Origin: Veillonella rogosae JCM 15642
GTDB lineage: Bacteria; Bacillota; Negativicutes; Veillonellales; Veillonellaceae
DNA: 64,000 nt
Assembly: GCF_002959775.1 (NCBI RefSeq)
Contig: NZ_PPCX01000010.1
Coordinates: forward strand, 496,001-560,000
Direction of reading: 5' to 3'
A model generated the notes under the pieces. It saw nothing but the letters and a program-made list of their open reading frames with translations. It did not search any database and was not told the DNA's origin. The position numbers were made by a program, and so were the translations under genes. Position 1 is the stretch's first letter, and the number at the start of each line of letters is the position of its first letter. Shown one piece after another: positions 1 to 9,648 of the stretch.

Positions 1-2
1 AG

Positions 3-716
3 GTTGGAAGAATTTTATTACCTTATTCGGTTGATACTTATATAGGCTGCTCTACTAAGGCATCAGAATGGATGTTTCCTAGAATTTGTATAGATAGTGA
101 TTCATATTATTTATTACATAATGCTATCGATTTGGATTTATACGATAGAAATATAAATCTAGGGTTGGAGGTTAGACAAAAATTTAACATTCCTAAGGAT
201 GCATTGATAGTAGGACATATTGGTCGTTTTACACCTGTTAAAAATCACCCTTTTATTATCGATATATTTAAAGAGGTATTAAAACAAAATCCTAATAGTT
301 ATTTATTTCTCTTGGGTGATGGTGTAGAACGGCATAAGATTGAAAGTCTTGTAAAATCAGCAGCTATATCTGACAAGGTTATTTTTATGGGGTATGTAAA
401 TAACACTGTGGATGTTATGCAAGCTATAGATATTATGATATTACCTTCTTTATTTGAAGGGCTACCGCTAATTGCTATTGAGTCTCAAGCATTAGGTATA
501 CCAATATTAGTTTCTGATACGATTACACAAGAGGTTATGCTAACAGACTTATGTGTCTCTTTACCAATTGATAATTCTAAAAAATGGGCTCAAGAGATTT
601 TATTTAGATTTAAGAAGAATAAATTTATTGATTGTAGAAATGAAATTAAGGCATTGGGATATGATTCTCGTGATGCAATAAAAAAAATTGAAAAAATATA
701 TAAGGAAAAAAAATGA
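3..716 (+). CDS. GT4-family glycosyltransferase, 5' end outside window
   Basis: The frame is open to the left edge of the window (in-frame codons from base 3), so the N-terminal acceptor-binding half is missing; an internal ATG at 72 is not the true start. The visible part is the C-terminal Rossmann half of a GT-B glycosyltransferase of family GT4 (EpsF/WcaL-like). It shows a GRFTPVKNH segment, which binds nucleotide-sugar phosphate in this family, and the EX7E signature in FEGLPLIAIES. It probably transfers a sugar from a nucleotide donor to the growing lipid-linked repeat unit at the inner face of the cytoplasmic membrane. The stop overlaps the next start (ATGA), indicating translational coupling. 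Donor and acceptor cannot be read from sequence. Confidence 0.9.
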   Translation, partial: VGRILLPYSVDTYIGCSTKASEWMFPRICIDSDSYYLLHNAIDLDLYDRNINLGLEVRQKFNIPKDALIVGHIGRFTPVKNHPFIIDIFKEVLKQNPNSYLFLLGDGVERHKIESLVKSAAISDKVIFMGYVNNTVDVMQAIDIMILPSLFEGLPLIAIESQALGIPILVSDTITQEVMLTDLCVSLPIDNSKKWAQEILFRFKKNKFIDCRNEIKALGYDSRDAIKKIEKIYKEKK

Positions 717-1714
717 GTTTAAAAGGGTATATAAAAGAAAATTTACCATGGATTCGCTCTATTTATAGAAAAAGATGGGCACCTATTAATATAATTCATA
801 ATATGATTGATAAACCAGTAGCCGTATTACTCTATCATAGAATTAATTATTTAAACAGAGACTTATTTAATATCAATGTAACACCTGAAAATTTTGATAG
901 TCATATTAAAGTCTTAAAAAGCCAGTATAATGTAATAACTTTTGATGATTTAAAACATAACAATATAAAGGAACCGTCGGTTATTATTACATTTGACGAT
1001 GGTTATTATGATAATTATAAATATGCATTTCCAATTTTAAAAAAATATCAAGTACCAGCTACGATATTTATAACTTCTGGGGGTGTAGATACAGATAAAG
1101 AGTTTTGGTGGGATCGATTAGAAACTGTTTTATTCGAAAATAAAAATCTAAGAGAATTAATTGAGTTAGATATATTAAATCAAAGACATGTATTTGATAT
1201 ATCCGATGATACAAAGAGATTACATAGTTTTTATACGTTACACCATATGCTTTTTTCTCTACATCCTAATGAAAGAGATATGATATTAGACAGATGGTAT
1301 GAATTTTATGGATTGAAGGTTAATCCTAATAATAGGACTATGACTTCGTCGGAGTTAATAGAGTTATATCAAAGTCAGTTAATTACATTAGGAGCGCATA
1401 CTATACACCATCCAGCGTTGAAACAAATTAGTAGAGAAGAGCAAATACATGAAATACAATCTTCTAAGCTTTTTTTAGAGAATTTGTTACACACGGATAT
1501 AGATATTTTTGCGTATCCTTTTGGTCATAAAGAAAGTTTTGATCAAGTGACAGAACAAATTGTTCAAGATCTAGGATTCACATATTCAGTTAGTACTAGA
1601 AGAGCACAGCTTCATTCTAATGCTAATCCATTTTCTATACCTAGATTCGGTATTGAAGACTGGTCAGAAGATGAATTTATACGACAAATGAAGTTAGTAT
1701 GGTTTGAAAATTAG
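713..1714 (+). CDS. Polysaccharide deacetylase (NodB-fold) family protein
   Basis: This 333-residue protein has the NodB homology signatures of carbohydrate esterase family 4. They are ITFDDGYYDN around residues 92-101 (catalytic base and metal aspartates), an HTIHHP motif around residues 229-234 (metal histidines), and AYPFG around residues 268-271. The N-terminal VAVLLYHRI segment is typical of capsule and exopolysaccharide deacetylases. It probably removes N-acetyl groups from a sugar of the surface polysaccharide or its precursor. No signal peptide is evident, so it may act in the cytoplasm or on lipid-linked intermediates. The start overlaps the upstream glycosyltransferase by four bases. 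The substrate is unknown. Confidence 0.88.
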   Translation: MSLKGYIKENLPWIRSIYRKRWAPINIIHNMIDKPVAVLLYHRINYLNRDLFNINVTPENFDSHIKVLKSQYNVITFDDLKHNNIKEPSVIITFDDGYYDNYKYAFPILKKYQVPATIFITSGGVDTDKEFWWDRLETVLFENKNLRELIELDILNQRHVFDISDDTKRLHSFYTLHHMLFSLHPNERDMILDRWYEFYGLKVNPNNRTMTSSELIELYQSQLITLGAHTIHHPALKQISREEQIHEIQSSKLFLENLLHTDIDIFAYPFGHKESFDQVTEQIVQDLGFTYSVSTRRAQLHSNANPFSIPRFGIEDWSEDEFIRQMKLVWFEN

Positions 1715-1727
1715 GGGATTTTTAATA

Positions 1728-2522
1728 ATGTTGACTATATCTGAAATTCAAGATCATTTATTTATAATGCTTAAAGAGTTTGATTCCTTTTGTAAAGAGA
1801 ATGATATTAAATATTCGCTATCAGGAGGATCATTATTAGGGGCCATTAGGCATAAAGATTTTATTCCTTGGGATGATGATATAGACATTTGTTTAAGTCG
1901 GCCAGATTATGAAAAATTAATTACTATATTTCCAAAGGTTTTAAATAGCAATTACCTGCTTAGATCTATTGAGCGTAATAACTCAAAATATCCTTTTGCA
2001 CGATTAGAAAAGCTTGATATCAGGATTGAAGATGAGTACAGTAATGCTAATCAGTTTTTATTTATGGATATTATGCCTGTTGATGGATTACCAAATGATA
2101 AAAATGAAGTTATTAGTATCTATAAAAAACGTAAAATTTATAGTAAGATGCTTGAACTATGTGATGCTAAATTAGGACATGGTAAATCATTTACTAGAGC
2201 ATGTATCAAGTCTATATTAATTATTTTGGCTAAATGTGTGGGATATAAATATTGGGCTCATAAATTAGATCAATTAGCAAAACAGTATGATTATAATACT
2301 TCTAATCATGTAGGCGCTATTACTGGTGGCGTTTATGGTGAAGCTGAATGTATGGTAAAGGATGCTTTTGAAAAACGTGTCCCTATAGAGTTTAGAGATT
2401 TAACATTAGAGATTTTTTCATGTTACGATACATATTTAAGTAATTTATATGGTCATAATTATATGGAAATACCTGCTGAGGATAAACGTAAAGTATCAAG
2501 TATTAAAGCTTATAAGATTTAA
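1728..2522 (+). CDS. LicD-family phosphotransferase
   Basis: The protein has the LicD/fukutin-type nucleotidyltransferase-fold core: SGGSLLGA around residues 32-39, followed by PWDDDIDI around residues 47-54, whose aspartates bind the metal. Family members transfer a phospho-substituent from a CDP-activated donor (phosphocholine in LicD, ribitol phosphate in fukutin/FKRP) to a glycan. I chose ATG 1728 over the upstream TTG at 1704 because AGGGGA at 1713-1718 is well placed and the family N-terminus (LTISEIQDHL) begins there. That gives 264 residues and a start 13 bases after the previous stop. In this locus it probably decorates the polysaccharide. An IspD/TarI-like cytidylyltransferase 8 kb downstream could make its donor. 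Confidence 0.88.
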   Translation: MLTISEIQDHLFIMLKEFDSFCKENDIKYSLSGGSLLGAIRHKDFIPWDDDIDICLSRPDYEKLITIFPKVLNSNYLLRSIERNNSKYPFARLEKLDIRIEDEYSNANQFLFMDIMPVDGLPNDKNEVISIYKKRKIYSKMLELCDAKLGHGKSFTRACIKSILIILAKCVGYKYWAHKLDQLAKQYDYNTSNHVGAITGGVYGEAECMVKDAFEKRVPIEFRDLTLEIFSCYDTYLSNLYGHNYMEIPAEDKRKVSSIKAYKI

Positions 2523-2609
2523 TTTTATAGGAAGAGTGGTATTTAAAGATAAAGAGTTGCTGTTTTATGTTCATTTAATAATAGAAGCTTTTATATGAAG
2601 GGGAAAATA

Positions 2610-3521
2610 ATGAGAATAGTTGTAACAGGTGGAGCAGGTTTTATTGGCTCTCATTTAGTTGACCGTTTAATTAAAGAGGGCCATGCGGTACAAGTTATTG
2701 ATAATTTATATACAGGGAATAAGGATTTTGTTAATCCGAAGGCCGAGTTTGTGGAACTGGATATTCGGAGTTCAGAACTATATTCTACGTTAGAATTGTT
2801 TAAACCAGATTATATTTTTCATCAGGCTGCACAAACAGAGGTCACAACCTCGATGAATAACCCTATGTTAGATTGTGATATTAATTTGATGGGGCTAATA
2901 AATCTACTCAATGTTTCTGTAAAGTTAGATATTAAGAAATTTTTAATGCCATCTTCTGCTGCTGTATATGGTAATTTAACTACCTTACCATTAGATGAGA
3001 CAATGACCGGGAATCCGTCTTCTTTTTATGGACTAACAAAGCTTACGGCAGAACATTATCTTCGTATTTATCATGAATCATATGGATTACAGTATATCTG
3101 TTATCGATATTCTAATGTATTTGGCCCTAGACAAGGTAATGGGGGGGAAGGTGGAGTTATTAGTATTTTTTCTAAAGCCATATCTCAAGATGATTCGATT
3201 GTTATTTATGGAGATGGTGAACAAACTAGGGATTTTATATATATTGATGATGTAGTTGAAGCTAATATTCTAGGTATGCAAAGCCAGTTTAATGGTATCT
3301 ATAATGTAAGTACTAATATTCCTAGTTCTATTAATTTATTAGTGGATGAATTTAGAAGTATAAGTCATAAAAATATTGATGTAGTATATGAAAAACCTAG
3401 ATTAGGTGATATTAGAGATTCTGTATTGGCAACTGAAAAATCAGAAAGAGATCTTTTATTTAGAGCTAAATGTAATCTTCATGATGGACTAGTTAAAACA
3501 TACACTTATTTTAATAAGTAA
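2610..3521 (+). CDS. NAD-dependent nucleotide-sugar epimerase/dehydratase
   Basis: This is an extended short-chain dehydrogenase/reductase of about 303 residues. It has an N-terminal GGAGFIG dinucleotide-binding loop (residues 7-13), a serine in MPSSAA (about residues 113-118), and the catalytic YxxxK in FYGLTK (Y140, K144). The overall pattern, with RYSNVFGPRQ after the active site, matches UDP-glucose 4-epimerase-like enzymes that supply UDP-galactose-type donors; exact specificity cannot be assigned. An in-frame ATG lies at 2595, but AAGGGG at 2599-2603 sits correctly only for ATG 2610, and the family starts with MRIVVTGG. It lies in the same-strand polysaccharide run, 87 bases after LicD. 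Confidence 0.88.
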   Translation: MRIVVTGGAGFIGSHLVDRLIKEGHAVQVIDNLYTGNKDFVNPKAEFVELDIRSSELYSTLELFKPDYIFHQAAQTEVTTSMNNPMLDCDINLMGLINLLNVSVKLDIKKFLMPSSAAVYGNLTTLPLDETMTGNPSSFYGLTKLTAEHYLRIYHESYGLQYICYRYSNVFGPRQGNGGEGGVISIFSKAISQDDSIVIYGDGEQTRDFIYIDDVVEANILGMQSQFNGIYNVSTNIPSSINLLVDEFRSISHKNIDVVYEKPRLGDIRDSVLATEKSERDLLFRAKCNLHDGLVKTYTYFNK

Positions 3522-3633
3522 AGAAATAATGACACAAATGATATATTAACGTCGTAAATAAATATATTTAATTGTAAACCAAGTGGATGATGTGTCATAT
3601 ATTATTAATAACCTTAGATGTTGGAGTAGTTTT

Positions 3634-4611
3634 ATGGAGAAGCCTTTAATTAGTATTATAATTCCAGTATATAATGTTAAAGAACAATTAACGGAGTGTG
3701 TAAATTCTATACTGGAGCAAAGTTATGAACAGTATGAATTGATTTTAGTTGATGATGGTAGCACAGATGGCTCATCAGAACTATGTGATCAACTAGCAAA
3801 AATAAGTTCGAAGATTCATGTAATACATAAAAAAAATGGTGGAGTCAGCTCAGCTCGTAATATAGGGTTAGATACAGCCTGTGGCGAGTTTGTTGTCTTT
3901 GTTGACAGTGATGATATTATTTCTAATACTTATTTGGAATTATTTATTAATGCGAGTACCGAGGCGGATCTTGTTATTGGATCTCTACAAGATATATATG
4001 TAGATGGAAATGGCTGTATTTATAAAAAAAAGTTGCGCAAACATAAAGCACCACTTAAAGGTAACTTATTTGAAGAATATTATAGTCTTATTGATTGGCT
4101 TCGGGGACCTGTAGCAAAGTTGTATCGCAAATCTATAATCGATGAGCATCATCTTAGATTTGATGAGAGTTTATCCGTAGCAGAAGACCAAGTTTTTAAC
4201 TTCTCCTATTATAGATTCATCACATCTTATAAAATAGAAGAAGATAGTTTATATCAATACTTTCACTATGATACAAAAATATCATTGAGCACTTTATACA
4301 CAGAAAAAACCTTTTCTGATGACCTGTTTAAAATGGAGATAGAATATAGTTTTTTAAAGGAGCATTGTCCAACAAGTTATAATACTATTTATATTTATCA
4401 AATAATCGATTTATTAAACAAGTATGCGGCGTTAGAGGATAATTTTACTACATCCTCGTATTATAAATGCGTAAAAAGATTGGCCACATTACATCCTTTA
4501 GTAGTAGATTCAATTTTAAGTAGTAAGAAGCAGCTAATTGTGTGTTTGTTACAGATGAAGCTATATTGGATAGTAGTTGTTTATTATCGTTATAAATTTA
4601 GACGTAGATAG
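3634..4611 (+). CDS. GT2-family glycosyltransferase
   Basis: This is a GT-A glycosyltransferase of about 325 residues. It starts with ISIIIPVYN, has VDDGSTDGS for donor binding, GGVSSARNIG, and a DXD-type FVDSDD for metal and nucleotide sugar. A C-terminal basic hydrophobic end may associate with the membrane. ATG 3634 is preferred over the upstream in-frame GTG at 3583 because GGAG at 3623-3626 is well spaced and the fold begins immediately after. It probably adds one residue to the repeat unit on the cytoplasmic side. It is the last gene of the very AT-rich left block; base composition changes at the next gene. Confidence 0.9.
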   Translation: MEKPLISIIIPVYNVKEQLTECVNSILEQSYEQYELILVDDGSTDGSSELCDQLAKISSKIHVIHKKNGGVSSARNIGLDTACGEFVVFVDSDDIISNTYLELFINASTEADLVIGSLQDIYVDGNGCIYKKKLRKHKAPLKGNLFEEYYSLIDWLRGPVAKLYRKSIIDEHHLRFDESLSVAEDQVFNFSYYRFITSYKIEEDSLYQYFHYDTKISLSTLYTEKTFSDDLFKMEIEYSFLKEHCPTSYNTIYIYQIIDLLNKYAALEDNFTTSSYYKCVKRLATLHPLVVDSILSSKKQLIVCLLQMKLYWIVVVYYRYKFRRR

Positions 4612-4639
4612 TTTATGTATTGTCAAAGAAAGGAATTGT

Positions 4640-5992
4640 ATGGGACCGAAAGTTATTTCATATCAGCTTATAAAGGATATTATCAAAGAGTATAAGAAAT
4701 TACTCCTTGTTTTAATGGGAGGCATCTTTGTAATATTCCTTTTATTAGCATTCTTGCTGCCAAAGCAGTATCAATCTAGTGTAATGATTCAAGTAAAACC
4801 AAAAGCTGGAGCCTTTGGTGCGTTGGCACAAAACGCTGCATTATTAACACTAGCAGGTATTTCCAGTGGTGACTCTGTACTAGACTATATGTCCGTACTT
4901 AAGAGTGACAAGGTTATCAATCCTGTTATTAAAAAATTAGGCAATGAAGATGCAGAAAAAGAAAACTTCGATGCTGACGATTTCGTAAAAAAATACATGC
5001 AAGTAGATAACCCTCGTGGTACTTCTATCTTGTCCTTTACTATTACTGCAGACTCTCCTGAAAATGCACAACGCATTGCTAGTGATGTAGTTGAATCTTT
5101 GAAAAATGCTATTGCTGATGTAAGCTCTGCACAAGACTCTACATTAGTTAAAATCTTGGAAAAGAAAAACGAAGCAGCTAAACAAAAAATGGATGCAGAT
5201 ATAGCGACTCTTGAAAAATACAAACAAGAAAATGGCGTATTCTCTCCAACAGAACAAGAAAAAATCTTGTTGGAAAGAACATCTGGTTATGAAAAAGCAA
5301 AAGCAGAAGAAACTGTAAAAATCAATACAAATACTGCTGTATTAGGCTCTATTGAGGCTCAAATCGATAGCCAAAACCAAAAATTAGTAGATTCCCAAAT
5401 GGCGGACAACTCTGAAATCCAATCTATCCGTAAAGAATTGTTCAGCGAAAACGAAAAATTAGCTAAATTACAATTCAAATTTACTGATGATTATCCAGAA
5501 GTTATAAAAGTTAAAGAAAACATTGCTTACTTAGAAGGCGAATTATCTAAAACAGTAGCGAAATCCATCGCTTCTGAAAACGTAACAATCAGCCCAGTGC
5601 AAATGGACTTGTTACAAAAACGCGTAGTTGCTAAGAATAACATCGAAGCAGCGCAAGCGGCTCTTGCTCAACTTGATACATTGGGTAAACAAAATATAGA
5701 ACAATCTAATCAATTATCTCAAAAATCCGTTAAGTTCTTAGAATTACAACGTAATGCTAAAGTATCTGCCGATACATACAACTTGTTAACAAAGAGCTTG
5801 GAAGAATTAAAAATTAAAGAAAATATCGACGGTATGGATATGCGTGTTATCAACGAGCCTACATTACCATTGAAACATTCTTGGCCACGTAAACTTTATG
5901 TAATGGTTGCGGGCGGCTTATTATACTTAGTGATTGCAGGTGCATTTATTTATGTGCAATACACTAGACGTATGAGTGGCATGAAAGATTAG
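4640..5992 (+). CDS. Wzz-type polysaccharide chain-length/co-polymerase protein
   Basis: This 450-residue protein is an inner-membrane polysaccharide co-polymerase. It has a short cytoplasmic N-terminus, a first transmembrane helix at about residues 20-40, a long Lys/Glu/Gln-rich periplasmic coiled-coil region, a proline-containing segment (PTLPLKHSWPRK), and a second transmembrane helix near the C-terminus (about 418-440). There is no Walker motif or tyrosine-rich tail, so it is Wzz-like and lacks a fused Wzc kinase domain. It sets polymer length together with the polymerase and the export channel. ATG 4640 has AAAGGA just upstream; a longer frame from 4577 overlaps the previous gene and is unlikely. 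Codon usage is visibly less AT-biased than in the genes to its left. Confidence 0.88.
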   Translation: MGPKVISYQLIKDIIKEYKKLLLVLMGGIFVIFLLLAFLLPKQYQSSVMIQVKPKAGAFGALAQNAALLTLAGISSGDSVLDYMSVLKSDKVINPVIKKLGNEDAEKENFDADDFVKKYMQVDNPRGTSILSFTITADSPENAQRIASDVVESLKNAIADVSSAQDSTLVKILEKKNEAAKQKMDADIATLEKYKQENGVFSPTEQEKILLERTSGYEKAKAEETVKINTNTAVLGSIEAQIDSQNQKLVDSQMADNSEIQSIRKELFSENEKLAKLQFKFTDDYPEVIKVKENIAYLEGELSKTVAKSIASENVTISPVQMDLLQKRVVAKNNIEAAQAALAQLDTLGKQNIEQSNQLSQKSVKFLELQRNAKVSADTYNLLTKSLEELKIKENIDGMDMRVINEPTLPLKHSWPRKLYVMVAGGLLYLVIAGAFIYVQYTRRMSGMKD

Positions 5993-6000
5993 GTGATCCT

Positions 6001-7119
6001 ATGGCATTTTGGATTGGTCTGGCCATATTTATACTAACCTCCATTGTGGCGGAGCGTTTACTTCCGCCACAGTATAAAAAGTGTATGCCCATCCTCGTAA
6101 TGGTGGTATTAACTTTCTTCGGCTTATTTAGATCTGAAATTGGCACGGACTATGACTGGTATATAGTGTTATTTGATACAGTTAAAATTGATGATTTATA
6201 CCCAGAACCAACATTTTTATTATTGGTTGAATTCTTACGTCAGTTTCATTTCTCTTATCAGGTGATGTTTATCGCCTATGAGCTCCCAATTATGTTAATC
6301 TTATGGAGCGCTATTAAGTATTACATAAAAGATACGGAAATCCAAATTTTAACTGTCGCATTATTTTACTGTTTAGAGTATTTCTTTTCTTTAAATGGTA
6401 TTCGACAAGGTCTTAGCATGGTTCTTATCTTTTGGGGGTACCGTTACTGTTTAGAACGTAGTTTATGGAAATATTTATTAGTAGTAGCCCTTGCTGCATC
6501 TATGCACTATAGTGCTGTCGTAGCTGCCGTACTATACTTTGTGCCTACTAGAGTATTCTCTTGGTACAAGTACGCTATCGTATTTATTTTAACCTTCATC
6601 GTATTTAAGCTTAATATTGTATTAACCTTTTTATCTACTTTGTTTGCTATATTGCAGGTAGATGGTCGTTATTTAAGTTATCTTTCTGATGTAGACTCTG
6701 TTAAAATGACAGGATTTTATATGTTTTATCATTTTGGCTTATTCTCCCTTGCTCGTTTAGCGATTTTAGAACTTAAGCCACAGTATAAAGGCTTGTTAAA
6801 CATTTGGTTCTTAGGGATTTTAGGTCATTTCTTGTTTGCCTTTTCTTTACCAATTACGCGCTTAACTAAATATTTTGAGTATTTTATTATTCTCATTATG
6901 CCGTATACAATTCAATACTTAAATTCCAATTTCTTGTTACAGGTGAAAGATAAAATCTATAACTTTAAATGGGGTTATATTATATTATTATTGTATATGT
7001 ATACATTCTTAAATACGATGTCTGCCATACCACAAGATTACTATTCAAATTGGCGTAACCCATTTCCGTCGAGTATGAATATTGAGTACCAATTTAACTT
7101 CAAGATGTTTGATCGGTAG
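6001..7119 (+). CDS. EpsG-family polysaccharide polymerase (Wzy-like)
   Basis: This integral membrane protein of 372 residues has about ten hydrophobic segments. The loop after the second or third helix contains EIGTDYDWY, the G-x-D-Y signature typical of the EpsG family. EpsG/Wzy proteins polymerise lipid-linked repeat units on the outer face of the cytoplasmic membrane. The gene starts eight bases after the Wzz-like gene and is followed after 15 bases by the flippase, so the three are almost certainly co-transcribed. Helix-rich polymerases diverge quickly, so the assignment rests on the signature, the topology and the neighbours. Confidence 0.82.
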   Translation: MAFWIGLAIFILTSIVAERLLPPQYKKCMPILVMVVLTFFGLFRSEIGTDYDWYIVLFDTVKIDDLYPEPTFLLLVEFLRQFHFSYQVMFIAYELPIMLILWSAIKYYIKDTEIQILTVALFYCLEYFFSLNGIRQGLSMVLIFWGYRYCLERSLWKYLLVVALAASMHYSAVVAAVLYFVPTRVFSWYKYAIVFILTFIVFKLNIVLTFLSTLFAILQVDGRYLSYLSDVDSVKMTGFYMFYHFGLFSLARLAILELKPQYKGLLNIWFLGILGHFLFAFSLPITRLTKYFEYFIILIMPYTIQYLNSNFLLQVKDKIYNFKWGYIILLLYMYTFLNTMSAIPQDYYSNWRNPFPSSMNIEYQFNFKMFDR

Positions 7120-7134
7120 AATAGGAGAAACTCT

Positions 7135-8667
7135 ATGTCTCAGAATTTTTCCAAACAGAGAAAGGTTGGCACCTTGTTGTCCTATGCACTCTTGCTAGGA
7201 AATACCATCGTTAACTTAGCCTATGTACCAATTCTACTGTCCTTTATCGGCGTTGCTGAGTTTGGTTTATACCGCTTGCTCGGCTCTATTATCGCTTATT
7301 TCAACGTACTAGACTTCGGGTTATCTGCAACGATTACCCGATTTTTAGTAAAATATAAGACGTTACAAGATCAAGAGAAAATCGATAAGCTCTTAACGAT
7401 GTCTCTCATCCTCTACGTAGGCATTGGCATACTCCTTAGTCTCGTAGGTCTCATATTCTATTTTTGTATTCCATATATCTTTGGGGCTACCCTAGACCCA
7501 TCTATGATCGGTAGTGCTCAAAATATTTTCTTATTACTCTTACTGAACCTATTGGTGCTTTTCGCATCTAAGGTCTTTGATGCGGTCATCATTTCCGAAG
7601 AGCGCTTCATATTTCATCGTTCCGTTAGTTTACTACAAATCTTGCTACAACCCTTTGCAATTATCGGTATGATTATAATCTATCCATCGGCGTTGAGCGT
7701 TGTGTTAGTACAAACCATCTTCAATGTGGTGCTGGTGATTGTGAAAGTTCTATACTGCCACAATAAATTGGGCACTCGATTGGTGTACCGCGGCTGGGAT
7801 AATGAAATTATCCTCGCCATGCGCAACCTATCCCTTAGCATGTTCGTAGTAGCTATTGTGGACCAAGTGTTTTGGCAAAGTAACCAGCTTTTACTAGGCA
7901 TGAAAATGGGCGCTGAATCCGTTGCGATTTACGCCATTGCGAGTCAGATTTATATTAACTATATGAATATTGCTCTCGCCGTTTCAGGTACATTGTTACC
8001 AAAGATTACAGCTATGGTTACGAATCGTTGTAGCGACGAAGAGTTCCAAAGCTTATTCCTCAAGATAGGCCGTTTACAGTTTTATTTATTGTCCTTAATC
8101 CTCAGCGGATTTATCGTATTTGGACATAGCTTCCTTCATTACTGGGTTGGCGACGGTTTTGACTTGGTATATATCATTACCTTACTCATCATCGGACCAT
8201 TTACTATCGACTTGATCCAGAACGTAGGTCTTGCTGTTATGCAGGCTCGCAATGTATATCATGTGCGCGCTGTAGTGTATGTTCTCGTTGGTACCTTAAA
8301 CGTAGTGCTTGCATACTTCTGGATTGATGCGTACGGCATTATCGGTGGTGCGGCGGCTACTGGTCTTTCCATGGTGCTAGGCAATGGCCTCATCATGAAT
8401 GTGTACTACCAACGGACGATGAAGCTGAACATCATTCATTTCTGGAAAGAAATTTTCCGCTTGTCCCTCGTTACTATTGCAGTAACAGTAGCGGGCATAT
8501 ATATTATTCCTTATATTGATTTAAACAAATCTATTTATATTCTGATTATTAGTATGTTAGTATACGCTTTTATTTACTTCGGGCTTCAACGAGTGATTAA
8601 CTTTAACACCTATGAAAGGCAGCTAAGTGATTCAGTTTTAGTGAAGTTAAGATTGAAGAAAAGGTAA
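7135..8667 (+). CDS. Wzx-type oligosaccharide flippase (MOP superfamily)
   Basis: This membrane protein of 510 residues has about 12-14 hydrophobic helices. The N-terminal pattern (KVGTLLSYALLLGNTIVNL, then GVAEFGLYRLLGS) is characteristic of the polysaccharide transporter family in the MATE/MOP superfamily. It is expected to flip undecaprenyl-linked repeat units from the cytoplasmic to the periplasmic leaflet. An AGGAG ribosome-binding site precedes the start, 15 bases from the polymerase stop. Its position between an EpsG-type polymerase and a Wza-like exporter supports a Wzx/Wzy-dependent pathway. Confidence 0.9.
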   Translation: MSQNFSKQRKVGTLLSYALLLGNTIVNLAYVPILLSFIGVAEFGLYRLLGSIIAYFNVLDFGLSATITRFLVKYKTLQDQEKIDKLLTMSLILYVGIGILLSLVGLIFYFCIPYIFGATLDPSMIGSAQNIFLLLLLNLLVLFASKVFDAVIISEERFIFHRSVSLLQILLQPFAIIGMIIIYPSALSVVLVQTIFNVVLVIVKVLYCHNKLGTRLVYRGWDNEIILAMRNLSLSMFVVAIVDQVFWQSNQLLLGMKMGAESVAIYAIASQIYINYMNIALAVSGTLLPKITAMVTNRCSDEEFQSLFLKIGRLQFYLLSLILSGFIVFGHSFLHYWVGDGFDLVYIITLLIIGPFTIDLIQNVGLAVMQARNVYHVRAVVYVLVGTLNVVLAYFWIDAYGIIGGAAATGLSMVLGNGLIMNVYYQRTMKLNIIHFWKEIFRLSLVTIAVTVAGIYIIPYIDLNKSIYILIISMLVYAFIYFGLQRVINFNTYERQLSDSVLVKLRLKKR

Positions 8668-8683
8668 TACTAAGGAGATAAAC

Positions 8684-9568
8684 ATGAACAAACGTAAGTT
8701 ATTAATGGCATTGGTAGGTGCTTGCTTGGCATGTAATGTAGCTATGGCAAATGCAGCTGGTGTTGAGTATATGGGTGGCGTTTCTACTTCTTATAATCAA
8801 GAGGTACAAGACGTATCTGTCGTAGATAGCCATGTTAAAGGTAGAGAGGTCGTTACTTTCAAAACAAAACATCCTACAAAGGAACAAAAGTTGACGATGG
8901 TTCTTGAAAATGGCGAGTACATTGATCCAAAAGACAGCGTATTCTCCTTGGCTCGTACAGATATTGGGGAATACCGTTTATCTAAATACGATAAAATCAA
9001 TCTTCACATGTTAGGCTATAGTAATGGTGAGCTCGGCTTTACTGGTGGCGGGGATGCAACAAGCAAGTCTGGTATTACCCTCATGATTGGTCCAGATGGT
9101 CGAATCAATACACCATATACTGGTGTTGTTAAATTATCTGGTCTTACATTGAATGAAGCAACAGCATTGCTCAATCAGAAGTTCTCTAGATACGTCCATG
9201 ATCCAGACTTGACAGTTAACGTATCTGAATACGGCGGTCGCCAAGTCTATGTAATGGGCGAAGTACCAAAACCTGGTATCTACCGCTTAGGCGCTGATTA
9301 CATGAACGTATTTGCTGCCATCTCTAGCGCACAAGGTACAGCTAGAAAGGCTCGTCCACGTCACATCCAAGTGGTGCGCGTTATCGATGACACTGTATAC
9401 GTACGAGAAGTAGATATGGAAGCTTTCATCAAGAAACAAGATATTAAACAAAACATCGCTCTTGAAGATGGCGATATGATCTACGTACCTAAATCTCATC
9501 GTATTATTCCAAGTGATATTGCACCATTTGCGTCACTTGCTTATACACTTCATAATATAACTAACTAG
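8684..9568 (+). CDS. Wza-like polysaccharide export protein with SLBB domain
   Basis: This 294-residue exported protein begins with a signal peptide. It could end at an AxA site (ANA around residue 24) or at a lipobox-like VGAC at residues 11-14, so lipoprotein status is open. A Poly_export domain covers about residues 100-180 (KINLHMLGY, then GPDGRINTPYTGVVKLSG). An SLBB domain with the typical VYVMGEVPKPGIYRL begins near residue 188. Family members form the outer-membrane channel for capsule or exopolysaccharide. The protein is shorter than Escherichia coli Wza and lacks an obvious C-terminal amphipathic helix, so the outer-membrane passage may need a partner such as the Wzi-like protein downstream. 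AAGGAGAT precedes the start. Confidence 0.88.
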   Translation: MNKRKLLMALVGACLACNVAMANAAGVEYMGGVSTSYNQEVQDVSVVDSHVKGREVVTFKTKHPTKEQKLTMVLENGEYIDPKDSVFSLARTDIGEYRLSKYDKINLHMLGYSNGELGFTGGGDATSKSGITLMIGPDGRINTPYTGVVKLSGLTLNEATALLNQKFSRYVHDPDLTVNVSEYGGRQVYVMGEVPKPGIYRLGADYMNVFAAISSAQGTARKARPRHIQVVRVIDDTVYVREVDMEAFIKKQDIKQNIALEDGDMIYVPKSHRIIPSDIAPFASLAYTLHNITN

Positions 9569-9571
9569 TAG

Positions 9572-9600
9572 AATCTACTGATTTTTGTAATCTACTGATT
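9572..9600 (+). repeat. Tandem 12-bp direct repeat in intergenic spacer
   Basis: AATCTACTGATT occurs at 9572-9583 and again at 9589-9600, a 17-base period, inside the 80-base gap before the cytidylyltransferase gene. Function unknown; it could bind a regulator or be inert. Confidence 0.6.
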
Positions 9601-9648
9601 AGAACCATTTCACTAACTAGTAGTTATCAAAAAAAGGAGGGTATTACC

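Noticed and set aside
3073-3255. 60-codon plus-strand frame inside the epimerase gene
   Set aside because: It is fully contained in a well-supported gene in another frame.
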